A DNA stretch of 30,984 nt. Source: Apostichopus californicus (lineage: Eukaryota > Echinodermata > Holothuroidea > Aspidochirotida > Stichopodidae). The translations under genes were made by a program, and so were the position numbers. Shown piece after piece: positions 1 through 10,370 of the stretch; the stretch's first letter is position 1; the number at the start of each line of letters is the position of its first letter. Below the pieces are notes generated by a model. The model saw only the letters and a list, made by a program, of their open reading frames with translations, was not told the DNA's origin and did not search any database. The stretch spans positions 354-31,337 of the forward strand of contig JAIPMN010042527.1 in the NCBI GenBank assembly GCA_020650975.1. Reading direction: 5' to 3'.

Positions 1-210
1 AAGACACATCTGCTATTGTGCAACATATCTTGTGACATGTGGGGGGGGGGGGGGAACCACGAGAAACTGTCTAATACAAAATAAGTCCAAAACATATACT
101 TTTATTTAAAAAATCTGTAAGAAACAAATTAACACCTGTATCTGAATACAAACTGACAAATTATGGAAAAGATATGGAAGAGGAATTTCATTAACTTCTT
201 TTGTGAATAC
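1..210 (-). mobile_element. Truncated inverted copy of the TTAA-flanked MITE family
   Basis: Reading the minus strand, this segment matches the middle of the copy at 17261-17797 nearly base for base. Shared landmarks are the poly-C tract followed by CACATGTCACAAGATATG, the TTCTTTCATATCTTTTGC-like block and the TATTCACAAAAGAAGT block. It is cut at the window start on one side. On the other it stops at about 210, where the match ends abruptly without a terminal repeat. It has no coding capacity. The short + strand reading frame over its right end (203-418) has no recognisable features and is not called. Confidence 0.8.
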
Positions 211-769
211 ACCAAAAAAAAGAGTTTTTCTGAGGTTTTATAGGTCAAAGGTCATCTACGGTTATTATGACCCTAAATGGTCATATTTGGGTGAAACAGT
301 AAATTTAACTGGATTATTATGCGATATTGTCAATTTTGACAATTCTGTGGAAGTATGCAATTATATGAGTTCATTCAAGGAAACGTCAAGCCGTAAGGTG
401 GTGCCTGGTGGTAAATAATTACGAACAAAAAGTGGTCGAGTGAGGGTACTTCGCCTGTTTCTGATCTAATGACTTAAAAAGTGACCTGTAAAGCTCCATT
501 TAATCTGACACTGTGACAATATTGGCTTTAATGTTGTATTTTTCTCATCTCCACACAGATGCACGTAGGCATGTCTCAAATCTGTTTGCACCATATGCCC
601 AAAAAAAGAAGAGGTCGTCAACCACCCTAAACTTTGTCTGTTTGGCTTAACCTACTATAGTGAGTATGTGCATGTAGATGCTGCTTATGATGACAATTTA
701 TTTTCATACTCTTAGTGACTTTCACTCCCTCCCCCAAATTGGTCTATATACTTCCTTGTTGTTGTCATA
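211..769. other. Non-coding stretch with one perfect DR1-like motif
   Basis: No gene is supported here. Positions about 225-330 resemble the body of the ~147-bp tandem repeat family (GGTCAAAGGTCATCTA followed by a 'GGTCAT' block). AGGTCAAAGGTCA at 242-254 is a perfect nuclear-receptor DR1 consensus. The remainder, to 769, is unremarkable AT-rich sequence. Confidence 0.5.
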
Positions 770-1578
770 TGGACAATAGACATGCAGCGGATTGCATTTA
801 ACCCTTTGCCTGTACAATACCTTATATTCCTTACGTCAAGAAAGTCCCGATTGTGTACAATACTTAATATTCCTCTACAAAAGAAACGACTGGATCATAA
901 AACTAAGATTCCATGGCAACAACATAAACCAGTTGTCACCCAACATGTCAAAAATAAAAATTGTGGATTTCTTTATGTCTCAGCTTTCTATAAAATATAC
1001 TTTTTGCACGTGGAAACCATACACGCAAAGGTTTAAACCTGTACAGATGAAAAGAGCGTATGTCAAAACCCTACATCCCAAATTTTTAGTCTTAAACTCC
1101 CTGTGTTGTTCTGTTAATCTGATTAACTACAATCAATTAATCTGTCCACACTCGCCGACGTCAGGGGGAGGGGGAGGGGGGCAATTAAGGGTGATATATG
1201 GAGTCTACACAGTATTTGCTGATTTTTGATACCTCTGTATTTGAAAATGGAAGTTGATATTTCCCAAAAAAAAGGAAATGAATGTCTTCTTTCATATCTT
1301 TGCTAGATTTTTGTGACCTGTGATTCAAATCGTTATTCCTGTGCATGTAAGAAATTTTCAAAGTGTGTGTGTGTTTTGCATTGATTTTACATCCATTGAA
1401 CAGGTTGATACGGTCACCGCCCCGGCCCTTCAACCTTGAAGTCACAAGATATATTGCGTGTACGTCTTAATTTTTCATTTTCACATTTCATTCGAGTGAA
1501 GATCCGCATGGAGGGTGATCATTTAGTGATCATATAGTATTTGAATTCTAAAAGTCAAATTTTCATGTCACTTGTCCT
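770..1578 (+). mobile_element. TTAA-flanked MITE, copy with worn 5' end
   Basis: The 3' end reads CATGTCACTTGTCCT followed by TTAA (1579-1582). This is the inverse of the 5' terminus AGGACAAGTGACATG seen at 3212. The 5' terminus here is worn (GGACAATAGACATG at 771). Internal landmarks shared with the other copies are GCAGCGGATTGC, ACAGATGAAAAGAG, the CTTCTTTCATATCTTTG block and GTCACAAGATAT. An insertion-like segment near 805-890 contains two related TGTACAATAC(C/T)TTATATTCC-type units. The poly-G tract at 1165-1180 is part of the element. No transposase is encoded. The TTAA duplication is the piggyBac-type signature, but the superfamily is an inference. Confidence 0.8.
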
Positions 1579-1668
1579 TTAAATATTACTAATAATTATC
1601 TCATTTCAATCCTATAATGCCACTATTCATTTATCATATCCTCAGAACCATGAAGTTTTTATTATCTT

Positions 1669-1805
1669 GCCTGACTCGGACTTGAGTCACCAGTGAAAAT
1701 GACTTGACTCGAACTCAAGCATAATAAGAGTTGAGTCTCGAGTCAGGGCAAATGACTCGAATCACGAGCCATGACTCAAGTCGTTTGCAGCGACTTGAAA
1801 ACTAG
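1669..1805. repeat. GACTC/GAGTC palindrome-rich repeat
   Basis: About a dozen copies or near-copies of GACTCGAGTC, ACTTGAGTC and CAAGTCAT in both orientations are packed into about 130 bp. Sequences of this kind recur as short foldback or MITE-like elements in animal genomes. No target duplication was recognised. Confidence 0.55.
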
Positions 1806-2083
1806 ATGTTTGTAAACTGGACTGGATTCAAGCAAAGTTGACATGACCATGGCCTAGAATATATTTCAGTTCACACACACGTATGTGCCTATCACTATAT
1901 TCCAATATATCTGGTAGTAGAGTAATATGTCCACACAGGTGTCTCCCAGCAGGGTATGGTATTGCTATAGCTTTATTTTCATATCCCATCAAACTTTCAG
2001 ATGTGTGTTATATGTTTTGTCTGTCATTTTCAAAAGGTAAATGCATGGTGCATTACCCCAGCCCAAGTAATTGATTTAGATTT

Positions 2084-2640
2084 TGAGCTCATACCAGTAT
2101 ACTGGTGTGAGCTATTGTGATCATGCTGCGTCTGTCTATCTGTCAACAATTGATTTCAAAGTTACCTCCTGCATACATGCTTTGACAGATTTTTATGGAA
2201 CTTGGACACAATGATGGGTGGGTAATGGGTCATCATTGGTGGTCATGGTTTGGGGGTCAGTGGTCATCTAGTGATAAATTTGGGTAATTTAATGGAAATA
2301 CAAAAAATGCTTCTTCTCCTACAGATTCAATTGCAGAGTCTTGGGTGTTTGTTATAATGATGGTTGGGTTGGGCTTCATTCAGGGTGTTCAGGGATTTAG
2401 GGTCAGTTGTCATCTAAGTGGTCATTTTTGGTAATTTCAGGAAAACACCGAAAATGAATCTTTTCCTACAGTGTTTATGGCAATCTTGATTGATTGTCAT
2501 ATAGATACTATTGTAGTGCTTCATCACTGAGTGGTTTTCCGGGATTTGTCGTCAGTGGTTATCTACTGCTAATTTTTTTTCATATTATCAAAACACTGAA
2601 AATGCTTCTTTTCCCACAGTCATCATTCAGTCCCCTCTGA
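2084..2640 (+). repeat. Hairpin-headed tandem repeat, type 1 (head plus three ~147-bp units)
   Basis: It begins with a hairpin head, GAGCTCATACCAGTATAC then TGGTGTGAGCTA, whose arms pair almost perfectly. A body of tandem units follows. Each unit ends with AAAATG, a CTTCTTTTCC-like pyrimidine run and ACAG; these tags fall at 2324, 2471 and 2619, giving a period of 147-148 bp. Each unit also carries a 'GGTCAgTGGTCATCTA'-type core. Further copies or heads lie near 3112, 3600-4570, 5840-6760 and 9000-9140, and inverted at 15370-16030. It is non-coding. Confidence 0.7.
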
Positions 2641-2862
2641 GGCATTTGAAATCATTATGAGAAACACAAGAAATGTCGCATTTTGTATTGTACGAATATG
2701 AGGTTTTGGCATATAATAACTGTTAGGTAGTTGTAATAGTCAAAAGTAAAATAGGCATTGTTATTCATCATTGTAATTGTACAGGTTAAATATTTGGTAT
2801 GAGCTCTGCACCATTGGTGCTCTAGTTCCCAATATGTTCATTCTTTTTTTAAAGAAATACAG

Positions 2863-2959
2863 AATCCCTGACATGAGAAAAAAAGTCTTGAAGGCTGCTG
2901 GCCTTGGCCACAAGAAGCTTATTCTTCATGCTGCAATGGCTGCGGGAGACCCTGTTCAA
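2863..2959 (+). CDS. Possible N-terminal exon of the HECT-ligase locus
   Basis: An acceptor (AAATACAG) is followed by an open frame reading IPDMRKKVLKAAGLGHKKL and about 15 more residues, up to a TGA at 2960-2962. The 'R..VL.AAGLG.KK' pattern resembles, from memory, the N-terminal segment of invertebrate G2E3-like proteins. No convincing donor is present before the stop, so the right-hand limit is uncertain. It lies between repeat blocks and reads unlike them. Confidence 0.35.
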
Positions 2960-3211
2960 TGAGTTTCCCAATGAGTTTTATTGACTTGTTACTGGTACAT
3001 GTTGCAACGTATACTGGCCTTGGTAGATACTTAAACAGTTGATCTGGTGGTATTATACCGGTTTTCTTAGTGACTATCATATACTACGAATTGTTTCCGT
3101 TTATAGTTTTAATTCATACCAATATACTGGTGTGAGCTATTGTGATATCGTGGTGCACTATCTATATATATGTGTATGTATATATATATCAATCTGTCAA
3201 GAATTGATTAA

Positions 3212-3590
3212 AGGACAAGTGACATATGCAGCGGATTGCCTTTAATCTTGCACAGATGAAAAAGGTGCATGTCAAACCCCACATCCCAAATATGGAGTTT
3301 TAAATTCCCTGTTAATTATCTGTTAATCAAATTAATTACAAATGGATTGTCCATGCATATTGATGTCTGGACCTTATGAAGCTAGGCTGCTATGCAGTCT
3401 ACACAGTACTATACAGCCTGCTATAAAAATGCAAGTTGATATTTAAAAAGTCAATGAATATCTTCTTTCATATCTATTATCATTTTTGGACTTTTTAGTT
3501 CCTGTGTAAGAGGGTTTTCAAAAGTCTGTATTTTGTATTGGTTTTACATTGAACAGGTTCCTTCAACCCCCCCCCCCAAAAAAAAAATCT
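3212..3590 (+). mobile_element. TTAA-flanked MITE, 3'-truncated copy
   Basis: TTAA (3208-3211) is followed by the clean terminus AGGACAAGTGACATATGCAG. Internal landmarks (ACAGATGAAAAAG, CTTCTTTCATATCT, GTATTGGTTTTACATTGAAC) follow in order. It breaks off at the poly-C/poly-A tract (about 3570-3590) and runs into type 1 repeat units. The missing right end and the homopolymer junction suggest slippage or recombination at the C-tract. Confidence 0.8.
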
Positions 3591-4575
3591 CAAAAGTCTT
3601 CCTTTCCTGCAGATTAACTTCGATTATTCTGATAGTTGGTCAGTGACATCATTGACCAGTAGTACATATTTCGTGTTCAGGAAATTCCAGTTAATGGTCA
3701 TCTACGGGTCAAAATGCTTCTCATACAGCTGTTATTATTGGCCAATATGGTACATGGGTGTTCTGAAATGTTAAGTACAAAGGTCATATAGAGGTCAATT
3801 TCCTTCTTCTAATGGTACACATAGGATGTTAAGCAATATCTGGTGAAAAGTCATATAACTGGTCATTTCGGCCCAAAGCTGCTACTTGTGGGGTGACAAC
3901 GACAAAAGGTTTCTCCTCCAGCAGATTAAAATGGATAGCCATGGTATATTGCAAGAACCATAATTGGCCAATGAATGGTTGCATTTCGGAATTCAGGCCA
4001 AAAAGTCATCTAGGGGTAAGTTTTAGCCTTTGGCTAGTGCTTCTTGGCCGATACATAGTATGATCGAGCTACAGCACCATCGGTGTTCTCGTTACCATTT
4101 TGTCAAAATATACAAAATACTTTTACAGATTAAATTGAATGATTATGGGATGTGTACATATATGTGGTGTTTAGGAAATTGAGATCGAAAGATCATTTAA
4201 TTAGTCACTATAGTCACTATAACTCAGGGTGACAAAGGCATAAGCCATGTTAGCACTTGCACCACTGCACAAGTAGGATGTTTAAATAAGTATATGTATG
4301 ACATGCAAAAGAACAACCAGCACCATTGTGTTCTAGTTGTGGCATCTTGAGCAAGGGGCCACAAAATGGGGTCATGACTATTTATTCTCCATCAGACACT
4401 GCCAGCCACAACAGCCATCAACTGTTTGCAGCCAGAGCACGGGGCAAGCAGATATAGGCATATATGTTAGTCGTAATGAGTATATTATTTTGAGGACTAA
4501 TTAATTGACCTTTCATTTATCTCATGATTTTGTACCAAAGGCAAGGAATCACGTAGCCCTCGGCTCTTGTTTAAA
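3591..4575 (+). repeat. Type 1 tandem repeat, degenerate, with tail
   Basis: Pyrimidine-ACAG/GCAG tags lie at 3612, 3728, 3924 and 4128, with body cores GGTCATCTACGGGTCA, GTCATATAGAGGTCAATTT and others. Extra hairpin heads of the CAGCACCATCGGTG type lie near 4072 and 4318. The block ends with GCCCTCGGCTCTTGTTT (about 4556-4572), similar to the tail AGTGCCCTTGGGCTCTTG of the elements at 18550 and 28010. Confidence 0.6.
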
Positions 4576-4579
4576 AATA

Positions 4580-5460
4580 AAAAGCTGTGAAATGTTGTCA
4601 TATCATGACAATCACCAGATTACTCTCTATAAGGTCAATCAATAACTTTATACATGTTCACATGTTACACAATCTAATGGTCCCATTTTCGCTGCATAAT
4701 GATATGGTGATAGTTTGTTTCTTAATTACTACCACTCTTCACTTCACTTGGTTGAAACAGCTTCCAAGGTGTGTTGGTTGATAGGCAGCAAGGACAAGTC
4801 ATGGGCAACTAAAAGGTTGTAGGAGGCCACTAAATGGTATGACTTGTGTTAATTGTTTCGCAACTTAAAGACAATGCTCAGCATGTTCTTGTTTGTGTGT
4901 CATTCATTAGAAATTATTCAATCAATCATATCCTATGAGACCTAAAATTGTGTTGCCCCAACATACCTCGCCCACACAGGCAATTCATTGCCAGTTACGT
5001 TTCATTTTATTGCATGTTATTTATATCAATAAATGCATACCTAATATCTTATTTTTCCTGCTTTCCCAGACAACACCCAACAGCAGTTTCCAACAACTAA
5101 AAGTTACAACTGGCATATTCTGAAAGTTGATCAAAATTACTATATCCCAAGCAACCCTTGTCATTTTTATAACGGTATAACATACAGACTACTCAAATAA
5201 CCCATGACAAAAAGGATCAATCCATATAAATCAGTGTCAGTTCTGTTGGTTGCTGGCTTTGTGTTAGTGCTTTAGGTTTATATCCTAGCATGAAAACTAA
5301 AACAACATATACATGGGAGATGAATGACACTTGTAAAATATGCAAGAACGTTCACTTTAAGGTCATTTTTGTGTAGACAGATTCCATTAGACGTCATCGC
5401 ACTTGATTGGAATATTGAGACACAATGTACATGTTAATGCAGAACTGCTACTTCCCATTG
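4580..5460. other. Intron or intergenic stretch with nothing recognised
   Basis: AT-rich, with no repeat family, RNA gene or conserved frame that I recognise. The last bases form a usable acceptor (CTTCCCATTGCAG) for the exon at 5464. Confidence 0.45.
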
Positions 5461-5463
5461 CAG

Positions 5464-5565
5464 GTACACAGCTGATTATGTGAACCTCATTGAGGACGAC
5501 ATCAGCGATGATGAAGTCAGCACTCATATCCTCAATGAGAGCTTGTTGAGCCTAGAGGACGACAG
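5464..5565 (+). CDS. HECT-ligase locus, acidic linker exon
   Basis: The acceptor is TTGCAG and the donor AG|GTAATA. The exon is 102 nt, with one leading and two trailing nucleotides around 33 codons. The product is acidic (ADYVNLIEDDISDDEVS, then ILNESLLSLEDD). This resembles the acidic segment just before the HECT domain in this family. Its end phase does not fit the next recognised exon at 7102, so at least one exon of 3n+2 nt should lie between them, or is lost. Confidence 0.6.
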
Positions 5566-5839
5566 GTAATAATATTTGGGTGTATTGGTGCACCTGCTGA
5601 AAAGTGTGAAAGTACAGACCACCTTCGGTGATGTTCAACACATGTACAGTTGGGCAGTCATTTTTATTATCCACAATGTTTATTCTTTTCTAGTTCATTG
5701 CTACATTCATTTGATTATGCCCAGGAAACCTGAAACTACTATATGCACACTGCAGTTGAAGAAATGGGATTCCTCCTGCGAAAATTGATTAATTTTTAGA
5801 AGACATCTTGTCATTCCCATATTCTGAACTGTGCAGCTT

Positions 5840-6760
5840 AATTTTTGCTCATGCCAGTATGGTGGGAGCTATTTTTTATCATGGGGCATCTATCACTCTG
5901 CATGTCCGACTATCTATATCACTATCTTTGCTAACAATTAGTTTCAAAGTGCGTACATGGACCAATTTTGATGAAACTCAGTCACAGTGACAAAGGCTTT
6001 AGGTTTTAGATGGAGTTTAACGCCTCATTTCGTATAACCTTCTGGTTTAACTAGCGGCGCCCACAGCCTTTTTTTCCAGTTCTGGGGCACTGGATTGTTT
6101 TCCCTACTCCGTTGCTCATATCTACGGAGCATCATGCACACAACGGTCATAGGTCCGGTAGGTCACAGTGACAAAGTAAGTATACGCATCTGTAGTATTT
6201 TGGAAGTGGAGGTAATCTATATAGGGGTCATTTGTGGCAATCTTGTGGACTGCCCAAAAATGCTTTTCCCCATACAGATTAAATTAGACGATTATGGCTG
6301 CTGGTCACAATTAACACTGACAGTGATCCATATAGGGTGTTTAGGTCAAATGTCATATAACAGTCATTTTTAGACACGTTGCATAATTTGGGATAGACCA
6401 TGTAAAATGTGTCTCATACAGACTCAAGTTAATGTTGGTCAACATTATCTTTGACCAGTGGTTCACGTGAAGTGAGTGTTTATGCAATTGACATGTTTTT
6501 TGGGGTTTTTTGGGTTAAAAGAAGTGCCATTTATGATATTGAAGGTTGGTTACAATTATCATTGATCAGTGGTCCATACAGGCTGTTCAGGAATTTCAAA
6601 TCATTTTTGGCCATTTTCATATTTTGGAAAAGGACACACAAAATGCTCTTCTTACAGACTGAATTGAACGACCATAATGTTGTCAACACTATCATCGACC
6701 AATGTTTCATGTTCACATATTGGAGGTATGTAATAATAGGTCATCTAGCGTGAATTTTCT
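5840..6760 (+). repeat. Hairpin-headed tandem repeat, type 1, in a HECT-locus intron
   Basis: The head GCTCATGCCAGTATGG then TGGGAGCTA lies at about 5848-5876. It is followed by degenerate tandem units with the pyrimidine-ACAG tag at 6277, 6421 and 6657, and GATTAAATT(A/G)GACGATTATGG-like starts. Reading frames across this interval (such as 6095-6373 and 6451-6753) lie wholly in repeat units and are not genes. Confidence 0.65.
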
Positions 6761-7101
6761 GCCTGAAACGCTTCATTGTAGCTGTTTTGCATGTTTAAAA
6801 AAAAAATTATATGTTTTTTTCCCTGCACTTTCCAATTAATTAAAATCAATATTGTTCAATGGTATTTTTTGAATCACTTTTAGGCCCTATTATGCAATCA
6901 TGTGGATAGAGTTCAGGGATCAACGCCATTTTCAGACATTTCATGGAAATATGACAAACTCATGGGTGATTATAAAAATTGTCAGAATAATTGACAAATG
7001 GTCTCATAGGGGACATGTTCAGGAATATTGTTTACATCAAACAAGTACACAATTATAATAGAATGATAATGTGATATTTTTTACATCACACAACGACACA
7101 G

Positions 7102-7186
7102 ATGTATCGTTCTTAAGGGACCCTGATGTCCATTTCTCAGGCGAAGAGGCTGCAGACCTTGGGGGCCCAAAAAGAGAGTTTTTCAG
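7102..7186 (+). CDS. HECT domain exon, start of the N-lobe
   Basis: The acceptor is CGACACAG and the donor TTCAG|GTATGT. The exon encodes VSFLRDPDVHFSGEEAADLG then GPKREFF, closing with AG that completes an Arg codon in the next exon. The 'F.GE.A.D.GGP.REFFR' pattern is the hallmark N-terminal HECT motif. The phase joins exactly to the exon at 7664. Confidence 0.88.
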
Positions 7187-7663
7187 GTATGTCTATATAC
7201 GCTGTCACTCCTGAATTTAGATCTCCTGGCTGACTATTATTTATTTGCAACAGCAATATCCAGACACAAGACTGTAAACAAATCCACCCCTTTGGTGTCT
7301 GTAAATGCAAGAATGTTGTGCATTTGGAACTAATGGTGCTGCAGCTCCATGCATGAAATCCCACCAATTATCTGTGCTACATGCATATATGTTTAATTGA
7401 TTAGCACAACTAGGTTATATTGGTTTGCTGTGTCATATGGCTTTGCCACTTGAATGAGGGAGCAGCATTTGGACTGAAGCCTCACTAGCCTGATAGTCTT
7501 GTGTCAATGCAAATGTAATGACTTATGGTTTTATAACATACAAAATTGGCCATGCCATGCTTGCTTTTGTTTTGACAGGTAAAAAAATATCTAATGGCGA
7601 AGTAAACATTAGACTGCATATGTTCGACACAATTTGACTTAAATGCAACTTTCATTTATACAG

Positions 7664-7925
7664 ACTTCTCCTGCAACAGCTCTCACTCGTTGGAATATTG
7701 GAAGGAGACCCACGTTGCCTTTATTTTAGTCATAACATTGCCATGCTGGAGAAAGGGATCTACAAGCTTGCTGGACAGGCAATTGCCTGGAGTCTGCTGC
7801 ATGATGGCCCAGGTTTGCAGGCATTTCATCCTTACCTGTTTCACATGATGTGTGGGGTCAGGGTGAACAACTCCATGAAAATCGCGGACATTCCAGATGA
7901 GGAGGCACTCCGAAATATACAGATG
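7664..7925 (+). CDS. HECT domain exon, N-lobe
   Basis: The acceptor is TATACAG and the donor ATG|GTAATT. The exon is 262 nt: one nucleotide completing Arg, then 87 codons ending in phase 0. Recognisable pieces are LLLQQLSLVGILEGDPRCLY, then 'Y.LAGQAIAWSLLHDGPG' and the 'FHPYLFHMMCG' segment. These follow the usual HECT N-lobe order (REFFRLL, hydrophobic helix, 'G+..a.slvhgGp'). No disabling change is seen. Confidence 0.9.
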
Positions 7926-8272
7926 GTAATTACTAGCTGAGCCACAAGGTTCATATATTATTGGTTGTGTTGGTGTGTTTGCTGATGAGAAGTACTCACT
8001 CAGTATATATGTCACTATAGCACAGTGTACCAGTGATTTGGCACAGTCCGAAGCATGTACTGCTGTGTAATAGTACACTAGCTGTAATGCGACACCTCGT
8101 AAAGAAGCAGTCCAGAATAATTGTATGTCTGAGTATGTATAAGGTGCCTTCCTATAGGGGTTCTGAAAGTGCTTTGACAGGTATAATTTAAATGGGAACA
8201 CTTCACAATCTATCATAAATCAGTAGGGTGAATTGGGTTATTTTAACATACATGTGGTTATACTCACCTGTG

Positions 8273-8494
8273 TTACATGCCTTGTAAGGTGCCTTGAACA
8301 AAAGAACACCCAAGGGCGTCAAAATTTACATCTAGTGCCGCCTTAACACAGTTTTGGAGCATATTCTTGATTTCTGGGCTTTTCAAGACTTTTTCAATGA
8401 CAGTTGAAACAAGCTGCTGATCCTTTGTCTGTCCCCGAGTGGAGGACTTACTTGTATTCATTGTTGTTGTTGAGTAGATGGATAAAGTTGGCAC
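8273..8494 (-). CDS. Unrecognised small open frame nested in the HECT-locus intron
   Basis: This 73-codon frame has a likelier internal start at Met12. It is polar and helical, with a segment VIEKVLKSPEIKNMLQNCVK. The composition looks protein-like and is unlike the surrounding repeats. I do not recognise it. An N-terminal fragment of a retroelement ORF1, or a first exon of a nested gene, are both possible. A donor-like AG|GTGAGT follows just after the stop (about 8265), which hints at an exon with an out-of-frame end. Confidence 0.28.
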   Translation of the reverse strand: MPTLSIYSTTTMNTSKSSTRGQTKDQQLVSTVIEKVLKSPEIKNMLQNCVKAALDVNFDALGCSFVQGTLQGM

Positions 8495-8709
8495 TGTTCA
8501 AAGCGCTTGACCGGAACATTTAAGTGTACATGTATTTGAGCTGCATATATTTAGCAGTGAAGTTGTAGGCTTTAAGCTTAGGTTAGCAAGCTGGTAAGGT
8601 CCAAAAACTCTTCGAAGAATCAGTCACGAATTCATACTTTGTTTATATCTATTCTTATACGTTTGGTAGTCATTAATTCATCTCGAAAGTATGCACCTGC
8701 CGTTGGTAA

Positions 8710-8736
8710 AATTACACAATCACATTTTGTGTAATT
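8710..8736. repeat. Short perfect hairpin
   Basis: AATTACACAA (8710-8719) and TTGTGTAATT (8727-8736) are perfect 10-bp inverted arms around a 7-nt loop. No T-run or larger element is associated with it. It may be the core of a worn MITE. Confidence 0.6.
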
Positions 8737-8989
8737 GCTACTTCTAGATATTTTATTTGCACAGGTAATTATGTACAGGTAGTAATGCTCAGTTTCTCAC
8801 CTGTTTCCTGATTAGCACTCTGAGTGAGTGACTGAGAAAATGTTTTACCAAAATGTTTGAAATCACAAATTTTAGTCACTCCCCTTCCCCTACCCCATCC
8901 TAATGCCTAAAAAGGCTTGCTATGCCACCACGTGGCCAAAAAGCTTATCCAACTGGTGAATGGGATGATGTATTCATGCAGTAGCATGA

Positions 8990-9145
8990 TGAACCAGTGG
9001 TGTGTATGGAGTATTAAGGAATATGGGGTTAAAGGTCATCCAATGGTCAGTTTTATTCATCTTGCTGAGATTGTGTCGTTATGACCAGTACATATGGGGT
9101 GTTTGAGAATTTGAGGTCAAAGGTAATCTACTGGTCTTCGTAGAC
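8990..9145 (+). repeat. Type 1 tandem repeat fragment
   Basis: Two degenerate body units carry GGGGTTAAAGGTCATCCAAT and GAGGTCAAAGGTAATCTACT cores, each preceded by a 'TATGGGGTGTTtgaG'-like block as in the copies at 2300-2640 and 6240-6760. Confidence 0.55.
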
Positions 9146-9333
9146 AGTAAAGGGTGCAAATATGCAGCAAATAAGTATTCTACCTTGACAGCCATGTAGG
9201 ACTCTAACAAATGTCAGATAGAACAGGACATCCAGCAGTGTGTGGAAAAGGCCTATTAAAGACAAATCGTCATTGTTAATATTTAGTAAATATTACCCTA
9301 AATAACTAAATGATAGATATTTCACCTACACAG

Positions 9334-9488
9334 ATTGATGACTGCACAACCCAGAAGATGTTAGATGAGGTATCTGATAATGTTGGCAACTGGGCAGCTA
9401 ACAACGGTTGCTCAAATATTTACCAGCTCACCAAGCAGCAGAAGGAGCAAACAGTGCAAGAACTACTAAGACAACATATTTTTTACAA
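9334..9488 (+). CDS. HECT domain exon, middle region
   Basis: The acceptor is CTACACAG and the donor AA|GTACAG. The exon is 155 nt, phase 0 in. It encodes IDDCTTQKMLDEVSDNVGNW, then a polar stretch, then QLTKQQKEQTVQELLRQHIF. This matches the HECT segment between the N-lobe core and the 'EGL/EGM' helix. Phase 0 fits the end of the 7664-7925 exon. No stop or frameshift is seen. Confidence 0.85.
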
Positions 9489-9668
9489 GTACAGTATGAC
9501 CGTAGATAGAATTGGGCTGTGGGAGAGGGGAGGGGGGGGGGGGTAACATGCTACAGATCTGCCTTGCTCCCGAACCCACTGCAATACAAAATAATTATAG
9601 TACATACAAACTGTAATTTTTAGCTCCTGCCATGACATGGTTGGCCCCCTAGCTCTACCGCTCAGGGA

Positions 9669-9869
9669 CAAAACCGGGATATACTTCATGTAGCGGACAT
9701 GAAGTATATGCTACATTATATATGCTAATTAATATATATATATATTTATATATATATGTTGTGTATAATAAATATAATTAATATAATATATATATATGTT
9801 ATATCTGAATTAGCATATATAATGTATTCGCATTTTGAGGTCCGCTACATGAAGTATATCCCAAAACCG
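9669..9869. mobile_element. 185-bp hAT-like MITE with perfect 8-bp target duplication
   Basis: The element at 9677-9861 has perfect terminal inverted repeats of 22 bp, beginning GGATATACTTCATGTAGCGG. A second inverted pair inside (TACATTATATATGCTAATT at about 9712 and its inverse at 9808) surrounds an AT-rich core. The flanks CAAAACCG at 9669-9676 and 9862-9869 are identical, giving a clean 8-bp target site duplication. That is the size typical of hAT elements. It encodes nothing. Perfect repeats and duplication suggest recent insertion. Confidence 0.92.
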
Positions 9870-10370
9870 GCTGCCTACATAGGTGCCTGTCTCTTCCAGA
9901 CAAAGCGTGCTGGTGGAGGATGAAACATTCACACTCTTTGTAGTCGCATGTAAGTTAGTCAGACATATGTTGTTGGTGGACTCTTGGCAGGCTAGGCATG
10001 CCATATGCATTTGCACATATACGTACAGCAAGACCGTGGCCAAACTTAGTCCCTGATACCCCAGGTCTCTTGGGGCTGTAAATGCACTTTTCAGTTTTTG
10101 CACATAAAATATGCTTGAAATTTCCAACCCAATGTCAACTCTCATTGAGATTTCATGCCTATATTGTGGTGACTATTTTAATTAATCCTAGATTGACTGA
10201 CAGGTTAATACTTCCTTGGTAAAAATAAATTCTTGTAATATTTTCTTTGCATTTAGGATATGTATTTTAATACATAATTGTGTGAGATTATCGTATGTAT
10301 CATGTTCTCTTTTGTAGTTACCCGTCAGATATTTCAACTTTATTTTTTCCTTTTTTTATGCAGAATTAAG
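9870..10370. other. Intron sequence without recognised features
   Basis: Intron of the HECT locus between the exons ending at 9488 and starting at 10371. Only the MITE is recognised in it. The last 30 bases are a good pyrimidine tract (TTTTTTCCTTTTTTTATGCAG). The conserved reading frame, however, fits an acceptor 7 nt further on, at TTAAG. Confidence 0.5.

Noticed and set aside
6095..6753. Two + strand frames of 92 and 100 codons in the HECT-locus intron
   Set aside because: They follow type 1 repeat units and show no conserved protein pattern. Other copies of the unit carry stops in this frame.
7683..8216. 177-codon minus-strand frame
   Set aside because: It lies antisense to the intact HECT exon at 7664-7925, whose splice sites and domain match are clear. 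The antisense product has no family features.
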